This document shows, in pieces, positions 10,444 to 17,876 of a DNA stretch of 64,000 nucleotides. Numbering within the stretch: position 1 is the stretch's first letter; every line of letters begins with the position of its first letter. The translations under genes were made by a program, and so were the position numbers. The DNA is from Ruminococcaceae bacterium UBA7127 (GTDB lineage: Bacteria; Bacillota; Clostridia; Oscillospirales; Acutalibacteraceae). The stretch is from positions 33,131-97,130 of the forward strand of contig DKXL01000029.1 of assembly GCA_002493005.1 (NCBI GenBank), written 5' to 3'. The notes beneath the pieces were generated by a model. The model saw only the letters and a list, made by a program, of their open reading frames with translations, was not told the DNA's origin and ran no database searches.

Positions 10444-10597
10444 GTAATTTTTAATTTCTGCAAACCTGATGTACATACACTGAATAGTAGCATTTGAACT
10501 ATTAGTCGCAAGTCGGTGTTGCCTGAAATATATAAAAGAAACATTGCAGAACGAGTTAGATAAACAGACATAATTTTAAGATAAAGGGTAGATAAAA

Positions 10598-13420
10598 ATG
10601 GCTCAGGAAAAAATAGTTGTGAGGGGAGCAAAAGAGCATAACCTCAAAAATATAGATGTTGAAATTCCGCGCAACAAGCTGGTTGTTATTACCGGATTGT
10701 CGGGTTCGGGCAAAAGCTCGCTTGCCTTTGATACAATTTATGCCGAGGGTCAGCGCAGATATGTTGAAAGCCTTTCTTCGTATGCAAGAATGTTTCTCGG
10801 ACAGATGGATAAGCCGAATGTTGAGAGTATAGAAGGACTTTCGCCTGCTATTTCCATCGATCAAAAGACCACGTCCAAAAATCCTCGTTCAACTGTCGGA
10901 ACAGTTACCGAAATTTATGATTATCTCAGACTTCTTTATGCACGTATTGGTGTTCCTCACTGTACAGTATGCGGTAAAGAAATCCGTCAGCAGACAATAG
11001 ACCAGATTGTTGACAAGATAATGACTTATGAAACAGGCACTAAGATTCAGGTGTTAGCTCCTGTGGTAAAGGGACGCAAGGGTGAACACGCCAAGGTGAT
11101 TGATAGTGCAAGAAAGTCAGGCTATGTGCGTGCAAGAGTTGACGGAATTGTATACGATTTATCGGAGAAAATCCCATTAGAGAAAAATAAAAAGCATAAT
11201 ATTGATATAATAATTGACCGTCTTGTAATTAAGCCTGAGATAACATCAAGACTTGCTGACAGCATAGAAACTGCGTCAAAGCTTTGCGGCGGACTGGCTG
11301 TTGTGAATTTTAACGGTGAAGAGGATGTCACTTTTTCTCAAAAATATGCCTGTCCCGAGCACGGCGTAAGCATAGATGATTTGTCACCTCGTATGTTCTC
11401 GTTTAACAATCCGTTTGGAGCATGTCCAAGATGCACCGGACTTGGTGTGTTCCTTAAAATTGACGAGAACAAAATAGTCCCCGATATGGAAAAAAGTATA
11501 AAGGACGGCGCAATCAAAGGCAGCGGTTGGGCTATGGAGGGCAGCTCCATTGCGGCAATGTACTTTGAGGCGCTTTCAAAAAAGTATAAATTTTCACTTT
11601 CGGAGCCGCTAAAAAACATTCCAAGGGAAACTCTTGACAAAATACTTTACGGTACAGGTGATGAAAAGCTGACGATTAACCGAAAATCGGTCTATGGCAG
11701 CGGCACCTATGAACAGCCGTTTGAGGGTATTATCAATAACCTTGACCGCCGTTATAGAGAAACAAGCAGTAACTGGATTAAGGATGAAATACGTTCATAT
11801 ATGACTGAAATTCCCTGTGATGAATGTCACGGTAATCGTCTGTCAAAGGAGAGTTTGGCTGTAACCGTTGGTAATGTTAACATATCTGACTTTTGTAAAA
11901 TGTCTGTTGTTGATGCACTCAGCTTTGTCAAAGGACTTGAGCTTACTGAAAAAGAGCAGATTATCGGTTCGGAAATCATCAAGGAAATCATTGAAAGACT
12001 TAATTTTCTCAGGAGCGTCGGACTTGGCTACCTTACACTTTCAAGAAGCTCAGGTACGCTGAGCGGCGGTGAAAGTCAGCGCATCCGCCTGGCAACTCAG
12101 ATAGGCAGTTCGCTTATGGGCGTGCTGTATATTCTTGACGAGCCGAGTATAGGGCTTCACCAGCGTGACAATGAAAAATTACTTTCAACGCTCAAGCGCT
12201 TGCGTGATCTTGGAAATACCGTGATTGTCGTTGAGCACGATGAGGACACGATGTATGCGGCGGACTGCATTGTTGACGTGGGACCTGGGGCAGGAATACA
12301 CGGCGGTGAAATAGTCTGTGTGGGAGATGTTGACAAAATTAAGGAATGTCAAGGCTCTGTTACCGGTCAGTATCTAAGCGGTCAAAGGTGTGTTCCCGTT
12401 CCGCAAAAGCGCAGAAAGGGCAATGGATTAAAGCTTGAAATCAAGGGTGCGGCGCAGAACAATCTTAAAAATATCGATGTCAAGCTTCCTCTTGGCGAGT
12501 TAGTCTGTATAACCGGTGTGTCGGGTTCGGGAAAAAGCTCACTGATTAATGAGATTTTGTACAAGGTACTTGCAAGGGATTTGAACAGGGCTAAAACAAC
12601 ACCCGGCAAGCATAAAGCAATAAAGGGCATAGAAAATCTTGACAAAGTTATAGCTATCGACCAAAGCCCCATAGGCAGAACACCCCGCTCAAACCCTGCA
12701 ACCTACACAGGGTTATTTACTGATATACGCACATTGTTTGCCACTACTCAGGATGCAAAAATGCGCGGATATACTCCGAGCCGGTTTTCTTTTAATGTCA
12801 AGGGCGGCAGATGTGAGGCATGTCAGGGCGACGGTATAATTAAAATTGAAATGCATTTTTTGTCTGACGTTTATGTTCCCTGCGAGGTTTGTAAGGGTAA
12901 GCGCTATAATCGTGAAACCCTTGAAGTCAAGTACAAGGGCAAGTCAATTAATGATGTGCTTGAAATGTCGGTGGAAGAGGGAATGGAATTTTTTGCAAAT
13001 GTTCCCAAAATCGCACGAAAGCTAAAGACCTTGTTCGATGTGGGGCTTGGTTATATCAAGCTCGGACAGCCTGCAACTACGCTCTCTGGCGGTGAGGCTC
13101 AGCGTGTTAAACTTGCAACCGAGCTTTCAAAGCGAAGCACAGGCAAGACGATTTATATTCTTGATGAGCCGACAACAGGACTTCATATTGCTGACGTTCA
13201 CAGACTTGTGGATGTGCTTCAGCTTCTTGTTGACAGCGGCAACACTGTTGTTGTTATTGAGCATAATCTTGACTTGATTAAGACAGCCGACCATATAATT
13301 GACCTCGGACCCGAGGGCGGCGAAATGGGAGGACAGATTATAGCGCAGGGTACTCCCGAGCAGGTTGCAAAGGTAGAAGAGTCTTTTACAGGTCAGTATC
13401 TTAAGCCGTTATTGAAATGA
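10598..13420 (+). CDS. uvrA: Excinuclease ABC subunit A
   Basis: DNA-damage recognition subunit of nucleotide excision repair, an ABC-type ATPase that loads UvrB. The 940-aa product has two nucleotide-binding halves, with Walker A GLSGSGKS (about 33-40) and GVSGSGKS (640-647), paired signature segments [15 protein letters not shown] and [14 protein letters not shown], and zinc-binding Cys pairs such as CTVCGKE and CEACQGDG. Full length, ATG start. uvrB is not in this window. I found no LexA-like site in its 189-nt upstream gap. Confidence 0.97.
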   Translation: MAQEKIVVRGAKEHNLKNIDVEIPRNKLVVITGLSGSGKSSLAFDTIYAEGQRRYVESLSSYARMFLGQMDKPNVESIEGLSPAISIDQKTTSKNPRSTVGTVTEIYDYLRLLYARIGVPHCTVCGKEIRQQTIDQIVDKIMTYETGTKIQVLAPVVKGRKGEHAKVIDSARKSGYVRARVDGIVYDLSEKIPLEKNKKHNIDIIIDRLVIKPEITSRLADSIETASKLCGGLAVVNFNGEEDVTFSQKYACPEHGVSIDDLSPRMFSFNNPFGACPRCTGLGVFLKIDENKIVPDMEKSIKDGAIKGSGWAMEGSSIAAMYFEALSKKYKFSLSEPLKNIPRETLDKILYGTGDEKLTINRKSVYGSGTYEQPFEGIINNLDRRYRETSSNWIKDEIRSYMTEIPCDECHGNRLSKESLAVTVGNVNISDFCKMSVVDALSFVKGLELTEKEQIIGSEIIKEIIERLNFLRSVGLGYLTLSRSSGTLSGGESQRIRLATQIGSSLMGVLYILDEPSIGLHQRDNEKLLSTLKRLRDLGNTVIVVEHDEDTMYAADCIVDVGPGAGIHGGEIVCVGDVDKIKECQGSVTGQYLSGQRCVPVPQKRRKGNGLKLEIKGAAQNNLKNIDVKLPLGELVCITGVSGSGKSSLINEILYKVLARDLNRAKTTPGKHKAIKGIENLDKVIAIDQSPIGRTPRSNPATYTGLFTDIRTLFATTQDAKMRGYTPSRFSFNVKGGRCEACQGDGIIKIEMHFLSDVYVPCEVCKGKRYNRETLEVKYKGKSINDVLEMSVEEGMEFFANVPKIARKLKTLFDVGLGYIKLGQPATTLSGGEAQRVKLATELSKRSTGKTIYILDEPTTGLHIADVHRLVDVLQLLVDSGNTVVVIEHNLDLIKTADHIIDLGPEGGEMGGQIIAQGTPEQVAKVEESFTGQYLKPLLK

Positions 13421-13533
13421 AAACATAAAACTCAATTTTAAAACCACAGATTTATAAGTGGGTTTAACCCTTACAATGTTTTATTCTTCCCTTGCAGGCT
13501 GTAGATTTTTTGGAATATATAAGCACATCTTTG

Positions 13534-13542
13534 TGCTATAAT
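13534..13542 (+). promoter_or_regulatory. Extended -10 promoter for the GyrI-like gene
   Basis: TGCTATAAT at 13534-13542 is an extended -10 element 73 nt before the ATG. No good -35 lies at the right spacing. A small 6-bp hairpin, AGCACA-TCTT-TGTGCT (13522-13537), overlaps it and could serve as an operator. Confidence 0.4.
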
Positions 13543-13615
13543 AAGTTTTATGTCCGCAAAGAAATTTGATTTTGCATTTTTCAGAATATATACTGAAAAT
13601 GAAAGGAAAATGATT

Positions 13616-14254
13616 ATGCCATTTGATTATAAGAAAGAATACAAAGAATTTTATATGCCACCCAAAAAACCGAGTATTGTAAATGTGCCGTCTATGAATT
13701 ACATTGCAGTTCGAGGAAAGGGTAATCCTAATGATGAAGATGGTGAATATAAGGCGTCGATTGGTTTACTTTACGGAATTGCTTTTACCATAAAAATGAG
13801 TTACAAAGGTAATTACAAGATTGATGGTTATTTTGAATATGTTGTGCCGCCTCTTGAAGGGTTTTGGTGGCAGAATGGCGTTGATGGTATAGACTATGCC
13901 CATAAAGAAAACTTCAACTTTATTTCACTCATTCGCCTGCCTGACTTTGTTACAAAGGAGGACTTTGATTGGGCAGTTTCTGAAGCAACAAAAAAGAAGA
14001 AGACAGATTTTTCCAAAGTAGAGTTTTTCACATATAATGAAGGTGTTTGCGTTCAGTGTATGCATATCGGTTCCTATGATGATGAGCCTGCTACCATTGC
14101 AGCTATGAACGAGTACGCTGAAAAAAACGGATATGAGCTTGACATTACTGACTCTCGCTTTCATCACGAGATTTACTTATCAGATCCGAGAAGGTGCAAC
14201 CCTGAAAAACTCAAGACAGTGGTACGTCATCCTATTAAAAAAATTAATTCATAA
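13616..14254 (+). CDS. GyrI-like small-molecule-binding domain protein
   Basis: The 212-aa protein resembles the stand-alone GyrI-like family (COG4832 type): MPFDYKKEYKEFYMPPKKPS at the N-terminus, MNYIAVRGKGNPN, an aromatic-rich middle (PPLEGFWWQ) and a C-terminal SDPRRCNPEKLKTVVRHPI. These proteins bind small hydrophobic ligands and have no DNA-binding domain here. The start at 13616 is preferred over ATG 13610 because the GAAAGG site is 9 nt upstream. The biological ligand is unknown. It is a single-gene unit between an extended -10 and a terminator. Confidence 0.8.
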   Translation: MPFDYKKEYKEFYMPPKKPSIVNVPSMNYIAVRGKGNPNDEDGEYKASIGLLYGIAFTIKMSYKGNYKIDGYFEYVVPPLEGFWWQNGVDGIDYAHKENFNFISLIRLPDFVTKEDFDWAVSEATKKKKTDFSKVEFFTYNEGVCVQCMHIGSYDDEPATIAAMNEYAEKNGYELDITDSRFHHEIYLSDPRRCNPEKLKTVVRHPIKKINS

Positions 14255-14257
14255 TAA

Positions 14258-14284
14258 TTGACATATGTTTAGAGGAAATATACT
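14258..14284 (+). promoter_or_regulatory. Possible promoter for the lysis cassette
   Basis: TTGACA (14258-14263) and TATACT (14279-14284) are separated by 15 bp, shorter than ideal, directly after the GyrI-like stop. If used, its transcript meets two terminators before the first cassette gene. Confidence 0.3.
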
Positions 14285-14285
14285 A

Positions 14286-14327
14286 AAAAACGCTCTGCAA
14301 GAATTTTGTGTCTTGCAGGGCGTTTTT
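14286..14327 (+). terminator. Terminator after the GyrI-like gene
   Basis: A 12-bp stem with one G-T pair (14291-14302 with 14311-14322), extended by A/T pairs and followed by a run of T, forms a classical intrinsic terminator. Confidence 0.85.
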
Positions 14328-14358
14328 CTTAAGGCTTGATATATGTAAGAATATTTTT

Positions 14359-14397
14359 AGAGAAATTGCGGTGTATAATGCAATTTCTCTTTTTTTG
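14359..14397 (+). terminator. Second terminator, just before the lysis cassette
   Basis: A perfect 11-bp stem (14359-14369 with 14380-14390) is followed by seven T. The loop contains TATAAT. It sits only 11 nt upstream of the GGAGGTGA ribosome site of the next gene, so it can act as an attenuator. The loop TATAAT could alternatively be a -10, although no proper -35 fits it. Confidence 0.8.
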
Positions 14398-14420
14398 TGC
14401 GTATATATGGAGGTGAGAAT

Positions 14421-14663
14421 TTGACGGAGCAGGTTTTAATCACGCTTATATCGTTTGCAGGTACGCTTGTCGGCTCGCTTGTGGGCATATTTACAGCCTC
14501 AAGGCTCTCAGACTACCGTATCGGTCAGCTTGAAAAAAAGGTTGATAAACACAATAACCTAATAGAACGAACCTATAATCTTGAAGAACAATCAATTCTT
14601 CAGGAGGAGAAAATCAGAGTAATAAATCATCGCATTAATGACCTTGAAGAATATCATAAATAG
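14421..14663 (+). CDS. Small XhlA-like phage lysis accessory protein
   Basis: An 80-aa protein with an N-terminal hydrophobic segment (about 5-25, LITLISFAGTLVGSLVGIF) and a charged coiled-coil C-terminal half (QLEKKVDKHNNLIERTYNLEEQ). This resembles the small coiled-coil membrane proteins found with phage holins (XhlA/haemolysin type), although the transmembrane segment is N-terminal here. The start is UUG 14421 behind a perfect GGAGGTGA (14409-14416). It is followed after 16 nt by a holin gene and then an amidase gene. The call relies on context and topology rather than on a motif. Confidence 0.6.
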   Translation: MTEQVLITLISFAGTLVGSLVGIFTASRLSDYRIGQLEKKVDKHNNLIERTYNLEEQSILQEEKIRVINHRINDLEEYHK

Positions 14664-14679
14664 TGAGGGGATTGATATA

Positions 14680-14895
14680 ATGAAAAAGAAAATATTTACA
14701 AAAGAATGGGTAAAAGCAGCGGCAGTCAGAGCGCTCAAAACCACAGCACAGGCGGCACTCGGTGCAATAGGAGCAACCGCAATGATTACGGATGTTAATT
14801 TTTTGTTGATTGTTTCCACAGCGGCAATGGCGGGAATATGCTCAATCTTGACAAGCGTTGCAGGGCTGCCGGAGGTTTCACAAACAGATGAATAG
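14680..14895 (+). CDS. Phage-type holin (r1t-like family)
   Basis: A 71-aa protein starting MKKKIFTKEWVKAAAVRALKT, then two hydrophobic segments (about 19-38 and 44-62, the second VSTAAMAGICSILTSVAG). The pattern WVKAAAVRALKTTAQAALGA followed by a second segment ending SILTSVAGLPE matches the small two-segment holins of the lactococcal phage r1t type. Holins form membrane lesions that release murein hydrolases; the amidase gene 162 nt downstream is the obvious partner. Start ATG 14680 behind GAGGGG. Confidence 0.72.
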   Translation: MKKKIFTKEWVKAAAVRALKTTAQAALGAIGATAMITDVNFLLIVSTAAMAGICSILTSVAGLPEVSQTDE

Positions 14896-14980
14896 TGTGG
14901 AAATCACACTGTCTAAAACTAAAATTTATATTGCCTGCTTTGTTTGCCGCAAGCTGCAACGAGCAATGGCAAGTTGCCGT

Positions 14981-15043
14981 TTACGTCTTATCTGCCCACA
15001 ATAAGGCGTAAGGATTTTTAATTATGATTTGTGGGCGGAAAGG
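14981..15043 (+). promoter_or_regulatory. H-type pseudoknot leader, copy 1 (candidate cis-regulatory RNA)
   Basis: Stem 1 pairs 14981-14991 with 15001-15011 (11 bp, one G-U). The loop GCCCACA (14994-15000) is complementary over 7 bp to TGTGGGC (15030-15036), making an H-type pseudoknot. The 3' strand of stem 2 runs straight into GGAAAGG (15037-15043), the Shine-Dalgarno of the amidase gene. Copy 2 is at 17815-17874 with the same pairing kept through wobble changes. A small hairpin (14894-14910) separates it from the holin stop. I do not recognise the family. Confidence 0.7.
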
Positions 15044-15057
15044 TATGAAAAAATATA

Positions 15058-15828
15058 ATGTCAAAAAAAATTTATTTGAGTCCATCAAATCAATACAGTA
15101 ACACCTACGCCACAGGCGGCACTAATGAAATGGCTCAATGCGACAAAATTGCTGAAGCAACTGCAAAAGCATTAAAAAGATGTGGGTTTGAGGTTAAGGT
15201 CGGCAAATCCGGAGATACCATGCAAAACCGCTGTGTTGAAAGCGACAAGTATGGTGCAGATATTCATATGCCGATTCATACAAACGCTTATAACGGAAAG
15301 GTGACAGGTGGCACACGCGTTTTTTGTTTAAATTCTAACGGTAAAAAAGCTGCTGACGCAGTGCTGAAAAATCTTGGTGCAATTTCGCCGGGTACAGCTG
15401 ACAGCGTTACCTACCAAACAGGGCTTTATGAAATTAATGTACCAAAAGCACTCTCAGTTTATGTTGAATGTGAGTTCCACGATACCAAAACAGGTTCGGA
15501 TTGGATACGTGCAAATACAGGCAAAATAGCCGAATCAATCTGCAAAGGTATTTGTGCTTACTTCGGTGTGTCCTATAAATCGTCCGACAGCGGCAAAAAG
15601 GAAGATACGGACACATCATTTAAGCGATATATCGTGAGAATAACGTCGTCAAACGGCGTAAATATCCGCAAAGGCCCCGGTACAAACTACGAGATTACAG
15701 GTGCAATTCCCAAAGGCGGAGCATACACCATTGTTGAGGAAAAATCAGGCGCAGGTGCCAAAAAGTGGGGAAAACTTAAAAGCGGCGCAGGTTGGATTTC
15801 ACTCGATTATACAGAGAAGATAAAATAA
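15058..15828 (+). CDS. N-acetylmuramoyl-L-alanine amidase with SH3-like tail
   Basis: The 256-aa protein hydrolyses the bond between muramic acid and the stem peptide of murein. The N-terminal Amidase_3 fold (about 1-175) starts KIYLSPSNQYSNTYATGG, has the catalytic-zinc region ADIHMPIHTNA, and YVECEFHD near residue 140. A bacterial SH3 domain (about 192-255, VRITSSNGVNIRKGPGTNYE) would bind the wall. There is no signal peptide, which fits release through the upstream holin. ATG 15058 is 14 nt from GGAAAGG; ATG 15045 is closer but opens only an 18-codon ORF in another frame. Confidence 0.88.
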   Translation: MSKKIYLSPSNQYSNTYATGGTNEMAQCDKIAEATAKALKRCGFEVKVGKSGDTMQNRCVESDKYGADIHMPIHTNAYNGKVTGGTRVFCLNSNGKKAADAVLKNLGAISPGTADSVTYQTGLYEINVPKALSVYVECEFHDTKTGSDWIRANTGKIAESICKGICAYFGVSYKSSDSGKKEDTDTSFKRYIVRITSSNGVNIRKGPGTNYEITGAIPKGGAYTIVEEKSGAGAKKWGKLKSGAGWISLDYTEKIK

Positions 15829-15862
15829 GATTATATTATCAGTTTTACCGAAAAACAGTAAA

Positions 15863-15898
15863 CGCAAAACAGACCGTCTTACGACGGTCTGTTTTGCG
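15863..15898. terminator. Bidirectional terminator after the amidase gene
   Basis: A perfect 16-bp stem (15863-15878 with 15883-15898) has loop TTAC. The stem ends in TTTTGCG on both strands and T-rich sequence follows on each side, so it can end both the plus-strand amidase transcript and the minus-strand candidate small RNA. Confidence 0.85.
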
Positions 15899-15977
15899 AT
15901 TGTGTGTTTTATGAAAATGTATGTTTCAATATGAAGCAAACATTTTTGCCAAAATCAAATGAATTTCACATTCATTG
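15863..15977 (-). ncRNA. Candidate small RNA of about 115 nt
   Basis: Downstream of a near-consensus minus-strand promoter (16012-15984) there is no ORF longer than a few codons before the 16-bp terminator at 15898-15863. The predicted RNA folds into AATGAAT-GTGAA-ATTCATT, then GCAAA-AAT(G)-TTTGC, then the terminator stem. No known family was recognised and it is inferred only from promoter plus terminator. Confidence 0.35.
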
Positions 15978-15983
15978 CTACTT

Positions 15984-16012
15984 ATTATACAACCAAATTT
16001 AACAAAATTCAA
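15984..16012 (-). promoter_or_regulatory. Minus-strand promoter for the candidate small RNA
   Basis: TTGAAT (16012-16007), a 17-bp spacer and TATAAT (15989-15984). The spacer is strikingly like that of the flavodiiron gene promoter at 40153-40125: both contain AAATTT(A/G)GTTG directly before TATAATAA. Confidence 0.55.
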
Positions 16013-16307
16013 GGCGAAAACTGACGATTTGTCCTTTTCTAACAGAAAGAACGACACATTGCACAAAATATCGAATGCGATTTTGTTGATTATTTTTTTC
16101 AAAATTGAGATTTTTCAACTAAATCTTAAATTGACTAAAACGTGCCTGTACAAAACTAACAAAAAATGAAGACGTTTATTATGCAAATGTCAGTATTACG
16201 AACTTTTATGGCTAAAATAAAGTTTCTAAACTTTACAATAGTCAAATTTTTATTCATTTTTGCAAAGTCCTGACAATGGGACAGTCGCCGTCTACTGTTC
16301 TGAAAAT
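16013..16307. other. AT-rich intergenic DNA, no feature recognised
   Basis: Two open frames of 64-68 codons cross this stretch but lack ribosome sites, and one overlaps the real promoter and start of the next gene in another frame. I see no RNA structure or repeat. Confidence 0.5.
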
Positions 16308-16349
16308 CGAACAAATGTTCTTGATTTATTCTGATATTGCTTATATAAT
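16308..16349 (+). promoter_or_regulatory. SOS-type promoter: LexA-like box overlapping the -35
   Basis: TTGATT (16321-16326), a 17-bp spacer and TATAAT (16344-16349) form a near-consensus promoter. CGAACAAATGTTCT at 16308-16321 matches the Gram-positive LexA operator consensus CGAAC-RNRY-GTTYG at 13 of 14 positions and touches the -35, where repressor binding would block polymerase. Confidence 0.65.
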
Positions 16350-16367
16350 TAAATTAGGAGCTAAGAA

Positions 16368-16400
16368 ATGCCCCGTCTTGAGCACCTATATAAAGATTGA
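16368..16400 (+). CDS. Ten-codon upstream ORF (possible leader peptide)
   Basis: MPRLEHLYKD, started by ATG 16368 with AGGAG 7 nt upstream (16356-16360), is the first ORF of the LexA-box transcript, and its stop lies 22 nt before the next start. The strong ribosome site argues that it is translated. It could be a leader that couples translation to the next gene or a remnant of a longer N-terminus. Nothing else supports a function. Confidence 0.4.
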   Translation: MPRLEHLYKD

Positions 16401-16421
16401 TGTGGAAGAAAGGAATATTGA

Positions 16422-16628
16422 ATGGATTATTATAATTGGTCACTTGAATATGAAGACACAGCAAACTCTATTGCTGATGTAATAGAAAAGTTAAAAGCCT
16501 CCAAAAATGGCAAAACTGAAACTCAACGAAAGGAAATTGATTTAAAAATAGCTACATATAGAACCTATTACAATGAATGTAAGCAAATTGCAAATCACCT
16601 GATGGCAAGATATGAGGGAGTGGGATAA
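16422..16628 (+). CDS. Small charged helical protein of unknown function
   Basis: A 68-aa protein, MDYYNWSLEYEDTANSIADV onward, predicted almost wholly helical and rich in Lys/Glu/Tyr. No domain is recognised. It has a GGAAGAAAGGA ribosome site and overlaps the start of the sigma-like gene by one base (TAATG), so the two are translationally coupled and probably act together. It could be a partner or anti-sigma-like regulator, but that is inference from the pairing alone. Confidence 0.7.
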   Translation: MDYYNWSLEYEDTANSIADVIEKLKASKNGKTETQRKEIDLKIATYRTYYNECKQIANHLMARYEGVG

Positions 16629-16924
16629 TGAGAAATGACATAGTTCACTTTAATGATGATAACGCAAGACAGCTTTTTTTTGATAATTATAATTTTTTCG
16701 GTGCAACAAATGATTCAAGCAGAAGCAAGATGAAGAAGATATTGTTTAAAGCAATCGACACCGAGCTTACTGCAAAGCAAAAGAAATGTATGATAGATTA
16801 TTATCTTATGAATAAAAAGGAGAAAGATATTGCAGCTGAGCTTGGCGTAAACCCATCTACTGTCTCGCGCCATATCACGCTTGCTAAGAAAAAGCTCAGG
16901 CATATTGCCTCTTATTATATGTAA
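16628..16924 (+). CDS. Sigma-70 region 4-like helix-turn-helix protein
   Basis: A 98-aa protein whose C-terminal half (about 48-98) is a sigma region 4-type helix-turn-helix: LTAKQKKCMIDYYLMNKKEK, then DIAAELGVNPSTVSRHITLA and KKKLRH. Regions 2 and 3 are missing, so it is not a complete sigma factor. It resembles the small sigma-like regulators of mobile elements and phages. It is the last gene of the LexA-box unit and ends 3 nt from the convergent SpoIID-like gene. A link to the adjacent lysis cassette is plausible but unproven. Confidence 0.75.
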   Translation: MRNDIVHFNDDNARQLFFDNYNFFGATNDSSRSKMKKILFKAIDTELTAKQKKCMIDYYLMNKKEKDIAAELGVNPSTVSRHITLAKKKLRHIASYYM

Positions 16925-16927
16925 ATT

Positions 16928-17539
16928 TTATTTTATTTCAAATTCCGGCAAATACCAAAGCAGAGCATCTTCAGCAGTGGCACCGTTTTTGCACAGATAA
17001 TTTACTCCGTTAATGCTAACACCGACGCATTTGGCGTCCTCGCTGAAATCGGAGCAATAACAGTCCCACGGCGATGCAACAGATTGCAGATAGCTGTAAT
17101 CGTCGCTTTGTACGGTTGCACCGTTTGAAACAGGTGAAAAGGGAATATATAACGCTTTGCGATTAATGCAAAGCGTTTTTTCTTTTGCATAATCTGCCGC
17201 CTTTTTGATTTGCGAATAAATCTCTTTCATACTGCCCGAGGTGTTTTCCTCTATCAGATAATCTTCGTCACTAAAGCTGTTCGGATTGACCTTATAATTT
17301 GTGTTGAGAATTATAGCCAGTGCCTTTAGGGCTTCGGTACTGTAGCTTTTATCGTATTTTGCAGCAAGAAGTGCGCACAATGTTTTGCCGTAATCTTCAT
17401 TATCAATAGGCTTTTTGGGGGTGTCGGCAGTTGACATTGTACTTGTGCTTGTGTTGTTATCACTGCATTTTGCTGCTGCAAAAGGGAGCAAAGCCATAAG
17501 AATAAACATCAGAATAAGCGCAATGATTTTTTCCTTCAT
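16928..17539 (-). CDS. Short secreted SpoIID/LytB-like protein
   Basis: A 203-aa protein with an N-terminal signal or membrane segment (about 5-23), a Ser/Thr linker and a compact domain that looks like part of SpoIID, the lytic transglycosylase of spore engulfment. STEALKALAIILNTNYK resembles the motif carrying the catalytic Glu, and FSPVSNGATVQSDDYSYLQS then VASPWDC resembles the later SpoIID block. It is far shorter than SpoIID (normally over 300 aa), and Arg/Tyr of the ARTY motif are replaced by LNTNY. Start ATG 17539 behind AAAGGTG. Activity is uncertain. Confidence 0.6.
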   Translation of the reverse strand: MKEKIIALILMFILMALLPFAAAKCSDNNTSTSTMSTADTPKKPIDNEDYGKTLCALLAAKYDKSYSTEALKALAIILNTNYKVNPNSFSDEDYLIEENTSGSMKEIYSQIKKAADYAKEKTLCINRKALYIPFSPVSNGATVQSDDYSYLQSVASPWDCYCSDFSEDAKCVGVSINGVNYLCKNGATAEDALLWYLPEFEIK

Positions 17540-17605
17540 TATAATACACCTTTATTTCATACAAAAAATTAGTTAAACTATTGCCAATTTGTGGCTTAAT
17601 TATCC

Positions 17606-17634
17606 TTGACATAATGATTTAATTAGCTTAAAAT
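17606..17634 (+). promoter_or_regulatory. Promoter of the membrane-protein gene with a long leader
   Basis: TTGACA (17606-17611), a 17-bp spacer and TAAAAT (17629-17634) make a strong promoter. Transcription from about 17641 gives a leader of about 235 nt that ends in pseudoknot copy 2. The leader between promoter and pseudoknot is AT-rich; only an ACTGC...GCAGT pairing (about 17685-17720) stands out. Confidence 0.6.
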
Positions 17635-17814
17635 AATATATGATTTAATATTTATGAAAATTACTTAAGTAACTGCTGATTAATTTTGACTGCTAAACAA
17701 ATGACCGGATTTTGCAGTGAATTATTCAGAATTTGCTTAAATTGCATTTTTCGGATTTATACTGCCATTTAAAATTATGTCTGTTTTTAATCGGATATCG
17801 GTATAAATTGCCAT

Positions 17815-17874
17815 TTACGCCTTATCTGCTCACATTAAGGTTGTAAATTTTTTATTTATTTGTGGGCGGAAAGG
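17815..17874 (+). promoter_or_regulatory. H-type pseudoknot leader, copy 2 (candidate cis-regulatory RNA)
   Basis: Stem 1 pairs 17815-17824 with 17836-17846 (10 bp with one bulged T at 17841 and one G-U). Loop GCTCACA (17828-17834) pairs over 7 bp with TGTGGGC (17861-17867), the copy-1 C-G being kept as a U-G wobble. GGAAAGG (17868-17874) follows directly, as in copy 1. Stem 1, the loop and the segment TTTGTGGGCGGAAAGG are conserved, while the linker between them is not. Confidence 0.7.
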
Positions 17875-17876
17875 CT

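Noticed and set aside
15975..16482. Two small ORFs between the amidase and the 68-aa gene
   Set aside because: Neither has a ribosome site; the second covers the SOS promoter and reads the real gene in another frame.
14421..16924. An intact prophage
   Set aside because: Only lysis-type genes and small regulators are present; no integrase, terminase, portal, capsid or tail gene and no attachment repeats were seen.
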